DNA of 64,000 nt. Origin: Anaerolineales bacterium. Lineage in GTDB: Bacteria; Chloroflexota; Anaerolineae; Anaerolineales; Villigracilaceae. The translations under genes were made by a program, and so were the position numbers. The stretch lies in NCBI GenBank assembly GCA_016789305.1, contig JAEURJ010000023.1, positions 62,001 to 126,000 of the forward strand. The letters run 5' to 3'. Of this stretch, positions 36,091 to 44,855 are shown piece by piece. Numbering within the stretch: position 1 is the stretch's first letter; every line of letters begins with the position of its first letter. Under the pieces are notes generated by a model. That model had not been told where the DNA came from and ran no database searches. It saw nothing but the letters and a program-made list of their open reading frames with translations.

Positions 36091-37842
36091 TTATCGATTA
36101 CGCCCATGATGCAAACGGTCTGCAGCTTCTTCCGTGAGAGGAATATATACCTGTACTTTTGTCCCTTTTCCAGGTGTCGAATCCAATTGAAATAAACCAT
36201 TGACCAATTCAGCACGCTCGCGCAGATTGACCATGCCCAGGCTGCTGCTGGCACGCTGGTCATACGCCTGCGTTACAGCTTTCACATCAAACCCAACGCC
36301 ATTATCGATAATCTCGAGAAGCGCAATACCCACATCCATTTGGCGTAATCGTACTGCAATGGTGTCTGCGGAAGCATGTTTTCGGGCATTATTAACAGCC
36401 TCTTCAATAATATAAAAGACGACACCCTGCTTTCCCATTTCAAGTTGATTCACAACACGATCCTCAACATTTACCGTAACTTTCTGCCCAAATGTCTCCT
36501 GCATTTTATCGGCCATTGCCTGCAGCGCAGCGCTCAATCCCTGCGATTCAAGAATCAGAGGGCGCAAAGTAAACAACATATGCCGAATTTCCTTCGTGGT
36601 TCGATGAGCAAGTTCTTCAAGCTTTACAATCTCTTCAGTTGCTGCATTAATATCCTTGGTGAGCATTCGCTTTGTAATGTTTAAGCGCATGGCCATGGCT
36701 GCTACCGATTGTGTGGGGCCATCATGTAGATCGCGTGCCAGTTTCTTACGCGCCTCTTCATGCACCTCCACCATGCGTTCTTTTTCCTCAACCAGATCCT
36801 GATACAAACGTGCATTTTGAATGGCAATTACCGCCTGTCTTCCAATGATTTCCAACAGGTTACGACGTTCAGTATTGAAATAATCAGGGTCGGGGTGAGC
36901 AAATAAAAGTACACCATACACATTAAACCCGCTTCTTAATGGAAAGCAAAAGCCGCTGGTACAATTCCTTAATGCAATCACACGGCCCAATTCTGCATCG
37001 TAACCAATATCCTTGAAAAAAACAGACTCACCCTCGTCAAGGGCCTTTTTCAACACACCTTCAACCCCGTCGAAAGTAACACGCATATCAGCAGTGGTAA
37101 ACCTGCGAGCAGAGCCAACGCGCAGTTTCCCTCCGTTAAACAACATAACTGCACCCACAAGCGGATCATTAATCAATTGATCAGGGTCGGGATTTAAAGC
37201 CGTAGCACTCATATTAAGAGCAGATTCAAGCACACGCTTGTAGCTTAACGTAGAAGAAAGTGTAGAGGTTAATTCATAAATTGCCCGCATACGCTCGCTT
37301 TGCATGGCTTGCTTCTTTTCCTCTTCGCCCACCCATAGTTCTCGATTTTTTCTCATATAGACGACAAGGCGTCTGCCTAAAAATCCAAATACCAACCCCA
37401 TGATCGCCATCATGCCCCCAATACCTACTGCAAGCGGTGTATTCGCATCCAGTTTTACGCCTGTATAGATGACTAGGACAGCGAATAAAATTGCAGAAAC
37501 AACGGATCCGAAAAATTCAAAGTAAATCGATCCTGTTAAGATCGGCAGAAGCCCAGACCATGATGCTGGTCCTTGAATTCCGCCCTGGACCCAGAAAAAC
37601 GCCCCTGCAAGGAATAAATCTGCAAAAATATTAAGAAATCGGTGGTATTTTACACGAACATTGGCACTAGTTAAAGCGGTGTTTGCCAAATTCCAAACAA
37701 TCATCAAACCAAGTGGCCAAGCGGTTTGAAGATTGAGCCTTTCCCCCCGCCCAAGAGAAACAATAAGCCCCACCAGCATAATCCAGCGGAAAGATATGGC
37801 AAACCAGTCTGCCATGTAGGGGGTTTCGAATCTACGCACCAT
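36091..37842 (-). CDS. Membrane NarX/LiaS-type sensor kinase with GAF domain (orphan)
   Basis: 583 residues. Five or six hydrophobic segments fill about 12-165, a helix links to a GAF domain (about 195-350), then HisKA_3 with phospho-His373 in RDLHDGPTQ and a HATPase domain (about 460-573) with EEAVNNARKHA, DNGVGFD and GMVNLRERAEL. It should signal to a NarL-type regulator, but none is next to it; the nearest in the window is at 7188. It sits between a terminator and the polysaccharide region, so it may be transcribed on its own. Its signal is unknown. Confidence 0.92.
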   Translation of the reverse strand: MVRRFETPYMADWFAISFRWIMLVGLIVSLGRGERLNLQTAWPLGLMIVWNLANTALTSANVRVKYHRFLNIFADLFLAGAFFWVQGGIQGPASWSGLLPILTGSIYFEFFGSVVSAILFAVLVIYTGVKLDANTPLAVGIGGMMAIMGLVFGFLGRRLVVYMRKNRELWVGEEEKKQAMQSERMRAIYELTSTLSSTLSYKRVLESALNMSATALNPDPDQLINDPLVGAVMLFNGGKLRVGSARRFTTADMRVTFDGVEGVLKKALDEGESVFFKDIGYDAELGRVIALRNCTSGFCFPLRSGFNVYGVLLFAHPDPDYFNTERRNLLEIIGRQAVIAIQNARLYQDLVEEKERMVEVHEEARKKLARDLHDGPTQSVAAMAMRLNITKRMLTKDINAATEEIVKLEELAHRTTKEIRHMLFTLRPLILESQGLSAALQAMADKMQETFGQKVTVNVEDRVVNQLEMGKQGVVFYIIEEAVNNARKHASADTIAVRLRQMDVGIALLEIIDNGVGFDVKAVTQAYDQRASSSLGMVNLRERAELVNGLFQLDSTPGKGTKVQVYIPLTEEAADRLHHGRNR

Positions 37843-37902
37843 AAGTTCCTATGATAACTAAAAAAACGTAATGGGGCAACGGCAAATCACGTTACAGCTA
37901 AA

Positions 37903-39387
37903 TTACACATTAGAGGTTCTACGCCACTCTTGGGAAGGTGTGTTTTGATTGGTTTGTGGATATACGCGAGAGGTGGACAATCCCACCAGGATTCCGGAAA
38001 CCAGCCATATGTTGGGGGTTGCAAACGAATCTTGCGTAAAATTATAAAAGGCAACTCCAAACCAAGCAAACACTCCTACAATAGCAGCAAAACGCGTCCA
38101 AAGTTCACTTCGGGTATATAAAGAGAGCATATCTCCTAAAAGATGTAATTGAAAGGCCAAGTACAAAATAAAACCAATCAACCCTGTTTCGGCAAACAGG
38201 CGGATATAGATATTCTTAGGGTTGGGGTACAAGCGATTTTCAGGACTGAGTTGTCTTGCAATCTCAGGTACGGTTGTAAGAGACCAATCCGGAAGGTTCT
38301 GATAGATATAGAATCCGCTTGTACCCAAACCGGAACCCATGAATGGATATTTTTCATAAACTGTCCATGCACCAGCAGAATATGCCCCGCGTGCGCCTGC
38401 ATTGATGTCAATGATATATTCGCTCAGGCTAGAGGCATCAATCTCCCACAAATTACGAAAAATGGCCTTTTGACTTAGAAAAAAAAGTGCACCCATCAGG
38501 GCACTGATCACAACTGCCATCATGCCAATACGAAGTAACATGCCTGATACTCGGTTTCGAAAACCGCGTATGAACCAATGCCAAAATGAGCGTAGCACAT
38601 CCCGTCCAAAGAACAAAAATGAGATGCCCGCAGCGGTGACGGTGGTCAATATTCCACCACGTGAATAGGTTGCTAAAAGTACGAGAAGAGATAATGCCAA
38701 TAGAATTGGTTCAAGCCATCGGTGTCGCGTGAGGCGGAAATTTGTCAAGACAGCTGCAAAAAGGAAGGGAATATAAATCGTTGCCAGTTGACCGGCGAGC
38801 CAGGCAGGTTCAAACGCAAGACCTGAAATGCGATTGGTACGAACAAGTTCACGCATGGAAAAAGCAAGTTGCCAGCGAGTCACCATTTCCCTGTCAAGCA
38901 GGTCAGTATAGAAAGTAACGGCCTGCAAACCACTCCATGCAATATTGAGGATAAGCCCGGCAAAAATCCATTTGATAGAGAAACGTAAATCCTCTTCATT
39001 TTTATTCATCCACGCAGAAGAGAAAAAGAACACAAGGCCGATGAATAAGGTTACGAGTGCACGAATGGTGCGCCCGAAATATTCCTGACCATATAACGGG
39101 ACGGGGTCTGTCAGGAAGCCAAGGCCGACTGAAGTAACCACAAATAATACAAACACACCCAAAGCGATAAAAGCACCGCCAACATTTAAAGATATTTTTT
39201 TGCGCCATATTTGAAAGAGTAGGAGGGGAAGAAGAAATCCAAGAGGGTACATTGCCAGCGGACGAACTAATGTCCTCCCCTCGCTAAGGAGGGGAAACCA
39301 GCGAAAACTTGTAACTGGAATGGCCAATAATGCAGCCGCCCACAGGAAGCGTAAAATTTTTTCAATGGGAAATTTTAAATTGATCAT
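37903..39387 (-). CDS. O-antigen ligase/polymerase-like membrane protein (Wzy_C family)
   Basis: 494 residues with about eleven membrane segments and a large extracytoplasmic loop (about 290-400) containing GSGLGTSGFY and NPKNIYIRLFAETGLIGF. The latter matches the Wzy_C/WaaL signature near the last helices, although Lys-Asn stands where His-Asn is usual. Such proteins polymerise repeat units or ligate glycan to a lipid or protein. Its start overlaps the Wzz gene by 4 bases. It is the last gene of the minus-strand polysaccharide run. Polymerase versus ligase cannot be decided from sequence. Confidence 0.85.
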   Translation of the reverse strand: MINLKFPIEKILRFLWAAALLAIPVTSFRWFPLLSEGRTLVRPLAMYPLGFLLPLLLFQIWRKKISLNVGGAFIALGVFVLFVVTSVGLGFLTDPVPLYGQEYFGRTIRALVTLFIGLVFFFSSAWMNKNEEDLRFSIKWIFAGLILNIAWSGLQAVTFYTDLLDREMVTRWQLAFSMRELVRTNRISGLAFEPAWLAGQLATIYIPFLFAAVLTNFRLTRHRWLEPILLALSLLVLLATYSRGGILTTVTAAGISFLFFGRDVLRSFWHWFIRGFRNRVSGMLLRIGMMAVVISALMGALFFLSQKAIFRNLWEIDASSLSEYIIDINAGARGAYSAGAWTVYEKYPFMGSGLGTSGFYIYQNLPDWSLTTVPEIARQLSPENRLYPNPKNIYIRLFAETGLIGFILYLAFQLHLLGDMLSLYTRSELWTRFAAIVGVFAWFGVAFYNFTQDSFATPNIWLVSGILVGLSTSRVYPQTNQNTPSQEWRRTSNV

Positions 39388-39998
39388 TGATCTTTTGGTT
39401 TGACAAACAAAAGAATAAAGACAGCCAACATCAGGAAGCCAGCAGAACCAGCCAGGAGATATTCGCCCAAAGAAACACTTCTTTCCTTGGGCAGGTCTGT
39501 GGCTTGAGTCACTTCAAGTTTCACAAATTCATTAATGTTGCCAGCCTGCACATTGGCCTGTACTTTTTGCACAAAAGCCTCCGCCCATGCTGCTGCAAGC
39601 TTTTCAGCCATCTGAGGATCATCATCATTTGCATAAAAATGCCAGCCTGCTTCAGAAGGCTGGCTTAGTATAAGTTTTCCAGCGCGCAATTCTTCAATGG
39701 AAATGGAGGATTTTACAGACAGGTCCTTCATAATCTCATCGTGCCACGCAAGTTCTTCCAACTTGCGTGTCTCACGTTCAAGATAATAAAATTGCTGACG
39801 ATCCGTATCTTTAGGCCAGGCTTGCTCAAGATTAAAGTCTACATTAACAGTTGACCTGGCGCGATAGGGTGGTGGGGCAACATAATACATGGCTGCACCA
39901 ATCAATGCACCAAGGGCAGCGCCCAATATCCAAAATCGCCAGGCACGCAACAGACGAATAACGTCCTCGATCGATGGATTTACAAACAAAAATGTCAT
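39384..39998 (-). CDS. Wzz-type polysaccharide co-polymerase (chain-length determinant)
   Basis: 204 residues from the ATG at 39998, which overlaps the preceding glycosyltransferase stop as ATGA; a longer frame to 40034 is open but less likely. Two membrane segments, near 23-43 and 177-197, bracket an extracytoplasmic domain, the Wzz layout. A Pro-rich stretch follows TM1 (VAPPPYRARSTV). There is no tyrosine-kinase domain, so this is the kinase-free type. It should set glycan chain length with the Wzy-like protein encoded next to it. Confidence 0.82.
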   Translation of the reverse strand: MTFLFVNPSIEDVIRLLRAWRFWILGAALGALIGAAMYYVAPPPYRARSTVNVDFNLEQAWPKDTDRQQFYYLERETRKLEELAWHDEIMKDLSVKSSISIEELRAGKLILSQPSEAGWHFYANDDDPQMAEKLAAAWAEAFVQKVQANVQAGNINEFVKLEVTQATDLPKERSVSLGEYLLAGSAGFLMLAVFILLFVKPKDQ

Positions 39999-40783
39999 TC
40001 CCAAGCTTTTATTCCTTTGATCCGCCACTTCCAAAGCGGGCCGATTAGTTTTCTTAAGTAGTATTTTGCCACAATTGGAGAAAAGAAGCCACCGCCGTCA
40101 CGATAATGTACATTGAGCATTTCCTGCCACCCGCGCTCATCTGCCAAACTCGTTTTGCTGGCTGTGTGAATTCGAAAGTTGGCCCAGTTTTTTCCAGGAA
40201 AATATTTTATAGATGCGTGGGCAGCGATGCGTGTCCACAGATCATAATCCATTGCAAAATAAAACGATGGGTCAAGCGGGCCAAGCTCCCGCCAATATTG
40301 AGCACGAAAGAACATGGTCTGTTGTGGAATATGAACATATCCCTGTCTCAAGCGGCGGTAATCCGTTTGCGCGGCATTGAATTTTCCAATGACTCTATCT
40401 TCTTCATCAATAAAATTACAATCCGCATACACCATTGCCACATCCGGATATTCCATCAAATATTTGACAGCCGCGGTCACTGCCCCTGGATTATATGTAT
40501 CATCTGAATTGATCCATGCGAAGATGTCGCCACTTGCACGATTAAACCCTTTATTGATCGCATCTGTCTGGCCTTTATCCTGCTCGCTAACCCACCAGGC
40601 GAGTCTACTCTGATATTTTTGGATTAGATCCACGCTGCCATCGGTTGAACCGCCATCCACAATACCATATTCGATCCGCGGATAATCCTGCGCAAGCACA
40701 GACTGAATCGTCCGTTCAAGAAACTGTGCCTGATTAAAGGATGGAGTAATAACGGAAACAAGTGGAATTATAGTGGGTCTCAT
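39995..40783 (-). CDS. GT2 family glycosyltransferase
   Basis: 262 residues from the ATG at 40783, which has GGAAG 7 bases upstream; a start at 40804 would overlap the sulfotransferase. GT-A fold: SVITPSFNQAQFLERTIQSV at the N-terminus, DGGSTDGS, then the metal-binding SDD in WINSDDTYNPG and a late DYDLWTR. It transfers one sugar from a nucleotide sugar during repeat-unit assembly on the cytosolic side. The first 80 residues closely resemble those of the GT2 at 46474-47403, suggesting duplication. Confidence 0.9.
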   Translation of the reverse strand: MRPTIIPLVSVITPSFNQAQFLERTIQSVLAQDYPRIEYGIVDGGSTDGSVDLIQKYQSRLAWWVSEQDKGQTDAINKGFNRASGDIFAWINSDDTYNPGAVTAAVKYLMEYPDVAMVYADCNFIDEEDRVIGKFNAAQTDYRRLRQGYVHIPQQTMFFRAQYWRELGPLDPSFYFAMDYDLWTRIAAHASIKYFPGKNWANFRIHTASKTSLADERGWQEMLNVHYRDGGGFFSPIVAKYYLRKLIGPLWKWRIKGIKAWE

Positions 40784-40787
40784 CTTT

Positions 40788-41711
40788 TCACTTCCACTCA
40801 GCATCCGAATAAAAAAGCTCAGAGACTCCCTCAGTTAATTTACGAACACGTGTGGCCTCTTCCGGTGTTAATATTTTCTTCCAATTATCAAGCGCAGCAC
40901 GGCTATCCAGCTTTACTGAATAGGTCCTATTGTTTGCAAGCTTGGACGGATTTTCAGAACTGCTTGAATTCAGAATGATATTCTCGACTGTCTCATCAAA
41001 TTTCATATCCAATGACTTATAAAGGGCCTGATAACCAGTGACAGGATCAAGGGAGAGGTCTTCGTGGCGTACAATTCTAAAATCAGGGAACTGGTGGATG
41101 GTTGAGTGAACAAAACGATAAATCATGCGCCAAAGTAATGCAGATTGGCCGATAATATCGCCAGGCGGAACAGCTTCCATCTCGGCACGATCAGCCTCAA
41201 GATGGTCACGCATCAGACCAGACTGTCTCAGAAGGTTTTGAAAATCAAAAGGCCAATTTAGTCGTTTCAAGCTGCCTGCGAATCCACCAGGATGGCGAAC
41301 TGTAACAACCACCTGACAATTTAACTTTTCAGCAAACCACGGAATGGAAAAAAGTGCGAATGGATCTTTAAGTAAAGTCCGCTTACGATAAAGCCTTCCA
41401 TTTGCAAAAATATAAAAATCGCGACCCATTCGCATCAAATCCCTACGTGATCGAAGGGAATTGACCTCCAGCAAAAGGTGATATTTGAAATTAATAAGTT
41501 CAAGAAACGATTCAAGATATTGAGACTCGTTTTCGCTAGTAATGTATTGATACCAGTTATCAACTTTTACTCGATTTACCCCTGGGCGGTGTAAAATATT
41601 CAAGGGTTCGCTGATATAAGCAGTTTGACTATTTGCGGCCAACATTCGCCCTACCCAGGTGGTTCCACTACGATGTGCGCCGGTAACAAGAATCGGGGAT
41701 TTCTTATTCAC
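40788..41711 (-). CDS. Sulfotransferase (PAPS-dependent family)
   Basis: 307 residues. The N-terminal P-loop GAHRSGTTWVGRML binds the 5'-phosphosulfate of PAPS, and VVTVRHPGGFAGSL plus RHEDLSLDP form the 3'-phosphate site. This is the Sulfotransfer family that modifies carbohydrates or small molecules. Embedded among glycosyltransferases and overlapping a membrane gene by 8 bases, it probably sulfates the surface glycan or its precursor, which is inference. A second, distant sulfotransferase lies at 61440. Confidence 0.87.
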   Translation of the reverse strand: MNKKSPILVTGAHRSGTTWVGRMLAANSQTAYISEPLNILHRPGVNRVKVDNWYQYITSENESQYLESFLELINFKYHLLLEVNSLRSRRDLMRMGRDFYIFANGRLYRKRTLLKDPFALFSIPWFAEKLNCQVVVTVRHPGGFAGSLKRLNWPFDFQNLLRQSGLMRDHLEADRAEMEAVPPGDIIGQSALLWRMIYRFVHSTIHQFPDFRIVRHEDLSLDPVTGYQALYKSLDMKFDETVENIILNSSSSENPSKLANNRTYSVKLDSRAALDNWKKILTPEEATRVRKLTEGVSELFYSDAEWK

Positions 41712-43203
41712 TCAAATACTCCAAAAGGTATTCACCTGGGATTGTAACGGCGCGGATGGAATTCACACCATAAAACTTTGCTGCACAAATATTGACCCAA
41801 TGCTGCGGATTATCATCCAACTCTTTGATATTATGCACACCTGAGTATCCGGGAATAACAATATCCTTCTCCCCAAGGGATGCATGGCGAACAATATAAG
41901 CATTTCGAAGGTCCCACCTTTCAGCACGCTTTTGGTATTCCGGAACATTGTTTTGATAAACCTGCACGGCCGCGCGTAGTGGATAAACGAATCCCATTAA
42001 GAACAATACAGCTAAAACGAACCATTGTATTTGAGGCTGCGAAAACCTTATCTTCAGACTCTTTAATAAAAGGCCCGCCATTACACCTTCGAACATAAGG
42101 GTGGCTGTCATGATAAAACGCGCCAAAAAACGCATTCTCTCAACGGGAAATCCCTGTCCATACACACTTGGGGAAAAACCTGCGGCGATTAAGACCCACA
42201 TAAAAAGCGGGAAGCCCGCGATCATAAGCCATATAATCTTTTTCTCCTTCGACATGAACGCAGAAGACTCAACTTGCTTATGCGTCCATACCACCAACAT
42301 TGGAAGCAGGATAGAAAGTGCGTTGGGCAGAGGAAGTTCTTTTAGGGAAAATGAAATAAAATATAAAGAAAAAAGAAACGAATCTCCCAACAACTGTAAG
42401 GCAGGGGGCGGGGAATTATCCAACATGTTCATGTTGGCAGGGGAGAAAACCATTACCAGAAGACCAAGCAATGCGCCTGCAAAGCCACACAAAAGGAACG
42501 GAAGAAGTTTTTCCTTTATAGGTGAATGGACAAACCAAAGAACAGCCAAGATAAACGTTCCCAGAGCCGTAACCATAGTGGTCACTGGGGGTTCAGAGAA
42601 ACCGGCAATAATAAATACGCCAAAGAAGATTAATAAATAAACCAGCAGGGAAACCTTCTCATTTATCCCGCGAGCCACCTGTCTCATCCAAAAGGCGAAC
42701 AGAAACGAGCCAAACACCAAAGGCGCAAAATGAGTCATCATGGAGGAGCGCCAATAAATGGTTTGAAATAGATTAGGAGCCTGTAAAAGAACAAAAAAAA
42801 CGAGGGAGAAGCCAAGAAAACAATCAGTTTGAAACGACCAGCTTATCCTGAAAAACTTTCGAAACTCATGCACGCTCCAACTGAGCCCAATGGCCCACAA
42901 CAATACCATGGAGGACATTGTAATTTGCATGTTATTTTCCCCAAGCAATTCGCTGAATCCAGCAAACATCAGGTTGGAGTATCGGTTTGCAGCACGCCAG
43001 CTTCCATCCTGATAACGTTCAACCACGGCACCCACTGGATTGTGCTCACGCACACGCACAGCCTCACAATAATCGTCCGAAAGATATCGAGAAAAAGTGC
43101 CGAGATAGGCATAGACACCGATCGCAGCCAGCATGGCAAGTGCGCACAGCCCCATCATGTAACGAAAAAAAATCACCTCAAATTTCCTCAGGTCAAATTG
43201 CAT
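41704..43203 (-). CDS. Polytopic membrane protein, DUF6056/GT-C-like
   Basis: 499 residues with about eleven membrane segments. The first extracytoplasmic loop has RYLSDDYCEA and later WRAANRYSN, an acidic pair after TM1 as in GT-C glycosyltransferases and the DUF6056 family. The C-terminal part ends in a soluble tail. It probably transfers or handles lipid-linked sugar outside the membrane. Overlaps the sulfotransferase by 8 bases. Family call tentative. Confidence 0.7.
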   Translation of the reverse strand: MQFDLRKFEVIFFRYMMGLCALAMLAAIGVYAYLGTFSRYLSDDYCEAVRVREHNPVGAVVERYQDGSWRAANRYSNLMFAGFSELLGENNMQITMSSMVLLWAIGLSWSVHEFRKFFRISWSFQTDCFLGFSLVFFVLLQAPNLFQTIYWRSSMMTHFAPLVFGSFLFAFWMRQVARGINEKVSLLVYLLIFFGVFIIAGFSEPPVTTMVTALGTFILAVLWFVHSPIKEKLLPFLLCGFAGALLGLLVMVFSPANMNMLDNSPPPALQLLGDSFLFSLYFISFSLKELPLPNALSILLPMLVVWTHKQVESSAFMSKEKKIIWLMIAGFPLFMWVLIAAGFSPSVYGQGFPVERMRFLARFIMTATLMFEGVMAGLLLKSLKIRFSQPQIQWFVLAVLFLMGFVYPLRAAVQVYQNNVPEYQKRAERWDLRNAYIVRHASLGEKDIVIPGYSGVHNIKELDDNPQHWVNICAAKFYGVNSIRAVTIPGEYLLEYLSE

Positions 43204-43250
43204 TCTATAAAAATGATCCTTTGTCTTTTTTACTTTAAAAACCGAACTTA

Positions 43251-44747
43251 TCAGTGCAGGCTATAAATGACATATTTTTCGTTTTGGGCAAAAATGAGGT
43301 ATTGAGAGAGTCTGTTTTTAAGCAAAGGCTGGCGGCCTAATTCGACAAAATCAGTGACAATGAACAAATCCTTTTTTAGGGTCAGTTCTTCGAATTGCTT
43401 TTCGAAATCATCCTTTGCGCCGCGCATATTGTTATGATAATTCAAATCACCAAACGTGGGCCAAGGGGTAACAGAAAGCCAGCCCCAATAAGCGAGCCGC
43501 GACCCATAATCCTGGGTAAGACCAGCAAGGTTATGCCCGCTTGTTTTTTCACCGATTTCCGCCCACATCTGTGCTTCAGGACGATAATCCACAGACTTCA
43601 TATCGGCACGAATGTTCCAAAGCGAAGCAAAAATTCCAAAACTCAATAAACCCAAAGCCGAAAAACGAAGCCAACGAGTTGTGGTCAGTTTTGCGAGTTG
43701 GCTTAAAAAAATTTCTGCCACCGGTGCAATGGATAATGCCACAATGGGTATCAACGGTAAAGAGTAGTAATCGTGAGAGGAGATATGATAGTTAAAGTAA
43801 AGGCCAAAGATGAAGTATCCAATCCAAAGCGCAGTTACGAAGCGTCGTTTTTCGTCCACAAAAAAAAAGAGTCCAAGCAATGCAAACATCAACATTGCCC
43901 CCCCAACCACTGCATTCAACATTCCAAGCCAACCGAGATAATACGATGGACTCAAAAACAGGGAAGGAATAAAGCGCCCGCCGAACTGTTGACCGAGATA
44001 ACCCGCAACGAACACACCGTAGATGGTGTACGCTGCCCCGGGCAGAATGCCTAGAAAGGTCATAACATAAATCTGCGGCTGCTTCAACACATCACGCAGG
44101 GATAATCGCCTAAACAGCACTCCCAAACCACCGCCAATGACAAAGAATACCGCAACGAGTTTTACAAAAATGGAAAAGCCGCCAAATATGCCAGCAAGAA
44201 TTGCAAATGAATAAGAAGCAGGGTTTTTACTCCACTGATAAACAGCCCACCAAAAAATAATAATTAACATCACCATGAGTGGGTCGGGTTGAAAACTTCG
44301 GCTGGCCGTGACAGCAAATGGGAGAAAAAGATAAACAGCTGTGGATGCAAGTGCGCCATCCACAGACGTCAGGTCACGTACAAGCAGAAAAAGAAAGAAC
44401 CCACCAATCAACCAAAAGAGCGAGGAATAGATACGAGCGATCCAAAGATGTTCGCCGGTGAAACGATAGGTATAGGCAACAATATTCTCAATGATCTCCG
44501 GCTCAATAGCCGCACGCACTTTCCACTGTTGAATGGCAAAACTCTTTTGTTCCGCAGAAACATTTCTAAGCGTTTCGTAATATATACCGCGCGCTTTAAG
44601 CGCGGAGAGTAATTGTCGTGTGGGGTGGAAATCCAACGGCAGGTCCGTCAGGTCATGCATACGGATTGCAGCGCCAAGGATCAGGAGGGTAAGCAGAACA
44701 GCCAACCCTACAGTTTTAGAGGCAAAAAATGAGGTGTTTTCCTTCAT
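43251..44747 (-). CDS. GT39/ArnT-like membrane glycosyltransferase, copy A
   Basis: 498 residues, eleven or so membrane segments. After TM1 comes DLTDLPLDFHPTRQL, with the acidic residue typical of the GT-C catalytic loop; SRSFQPDPLM follows at the end of a later loop. The C-terminus is a short soluble domain ending EKYVIYSLH. GT39-type enzymes use polyprenyl-phosphate sugars on the outside of the membrane. The protein at 47425 is a clear paralog. The acceptor could be the glycan, lipid or protein. Confidence 0.83.
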   Translation of the reverse strand: MKENTSFFASKTVGLAVLLTLLILGAAIRMHDLTDLPLDFHPTRQLLSALKARGIYYETLRNVSAEQKSFAIQQWKVRAAIEPEIIENIVAYTYRFTGEHLWIARIYSSLFWLIGGFFLFLLVRDLTSVDGALASTAVYLFLPFAVTASRSFQPDPLMVMLIIIFWWAVYQWSKNPASYSFAILAGIFGGFSIFVKLVAVFFVIGGGLGVLFRRLSLRDVLKQPQIYVMTFLGILPGAAYTIYGVFVAGYLGQQFGGRFIPSLFLSPSYYLGWLGMLNAVVGGAMLMFALLGLFFFVDEKRRFVTALWIGYFIFGLYFNYHISSHDYYSLPLIPIVALSIAPVAEIFLSQLAKLTTTRWLRFSALGLLSFGIFASLWNIRADMKSVDYRPEAQMWAEIGEKTSGHNLAGLTQDYGSRLAYWGWLSVTPWPTFGDLNYHNNMRGAKDDFEKQFEELTLKKDLFIVTDFVELGRQPLLKNRLSQYLIFAQNEKYVIYSLH

Positions 44748-44796
44748 AGGAGCGGACTTATTGTATCGTAAAAAGCAATGCGGGCTGACGCTCCTT

Positions 44797-44840
44797 AAAA
44801 AATATTCATCTGTAGGATATCCTACAGATGAATATTTTTT
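44797..44840 (-). terminator. Perfect 44-base palindrome, terminator of the sulfatase gene
   Basis: Two exact 22-base arms (44797-44818, 44819-44840) with A/T-rich ends and no spacer; folding would leave a small GATATC loop. It lies just after the sulfatase stop and 50 bases before the next gene on the same strand. Minus-strand T-run makes it a good terminator. Confidence 0.85.
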
Positions 44841-44855
44841 CCATTGAAGTGTGAT

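Noticed and set aside
43773..44054. Small plus-strand frames inside the glycan cluster
   Set aside because: All lie antisense to membrane-protein genes with clear operon overlaps; no ribosome sites.
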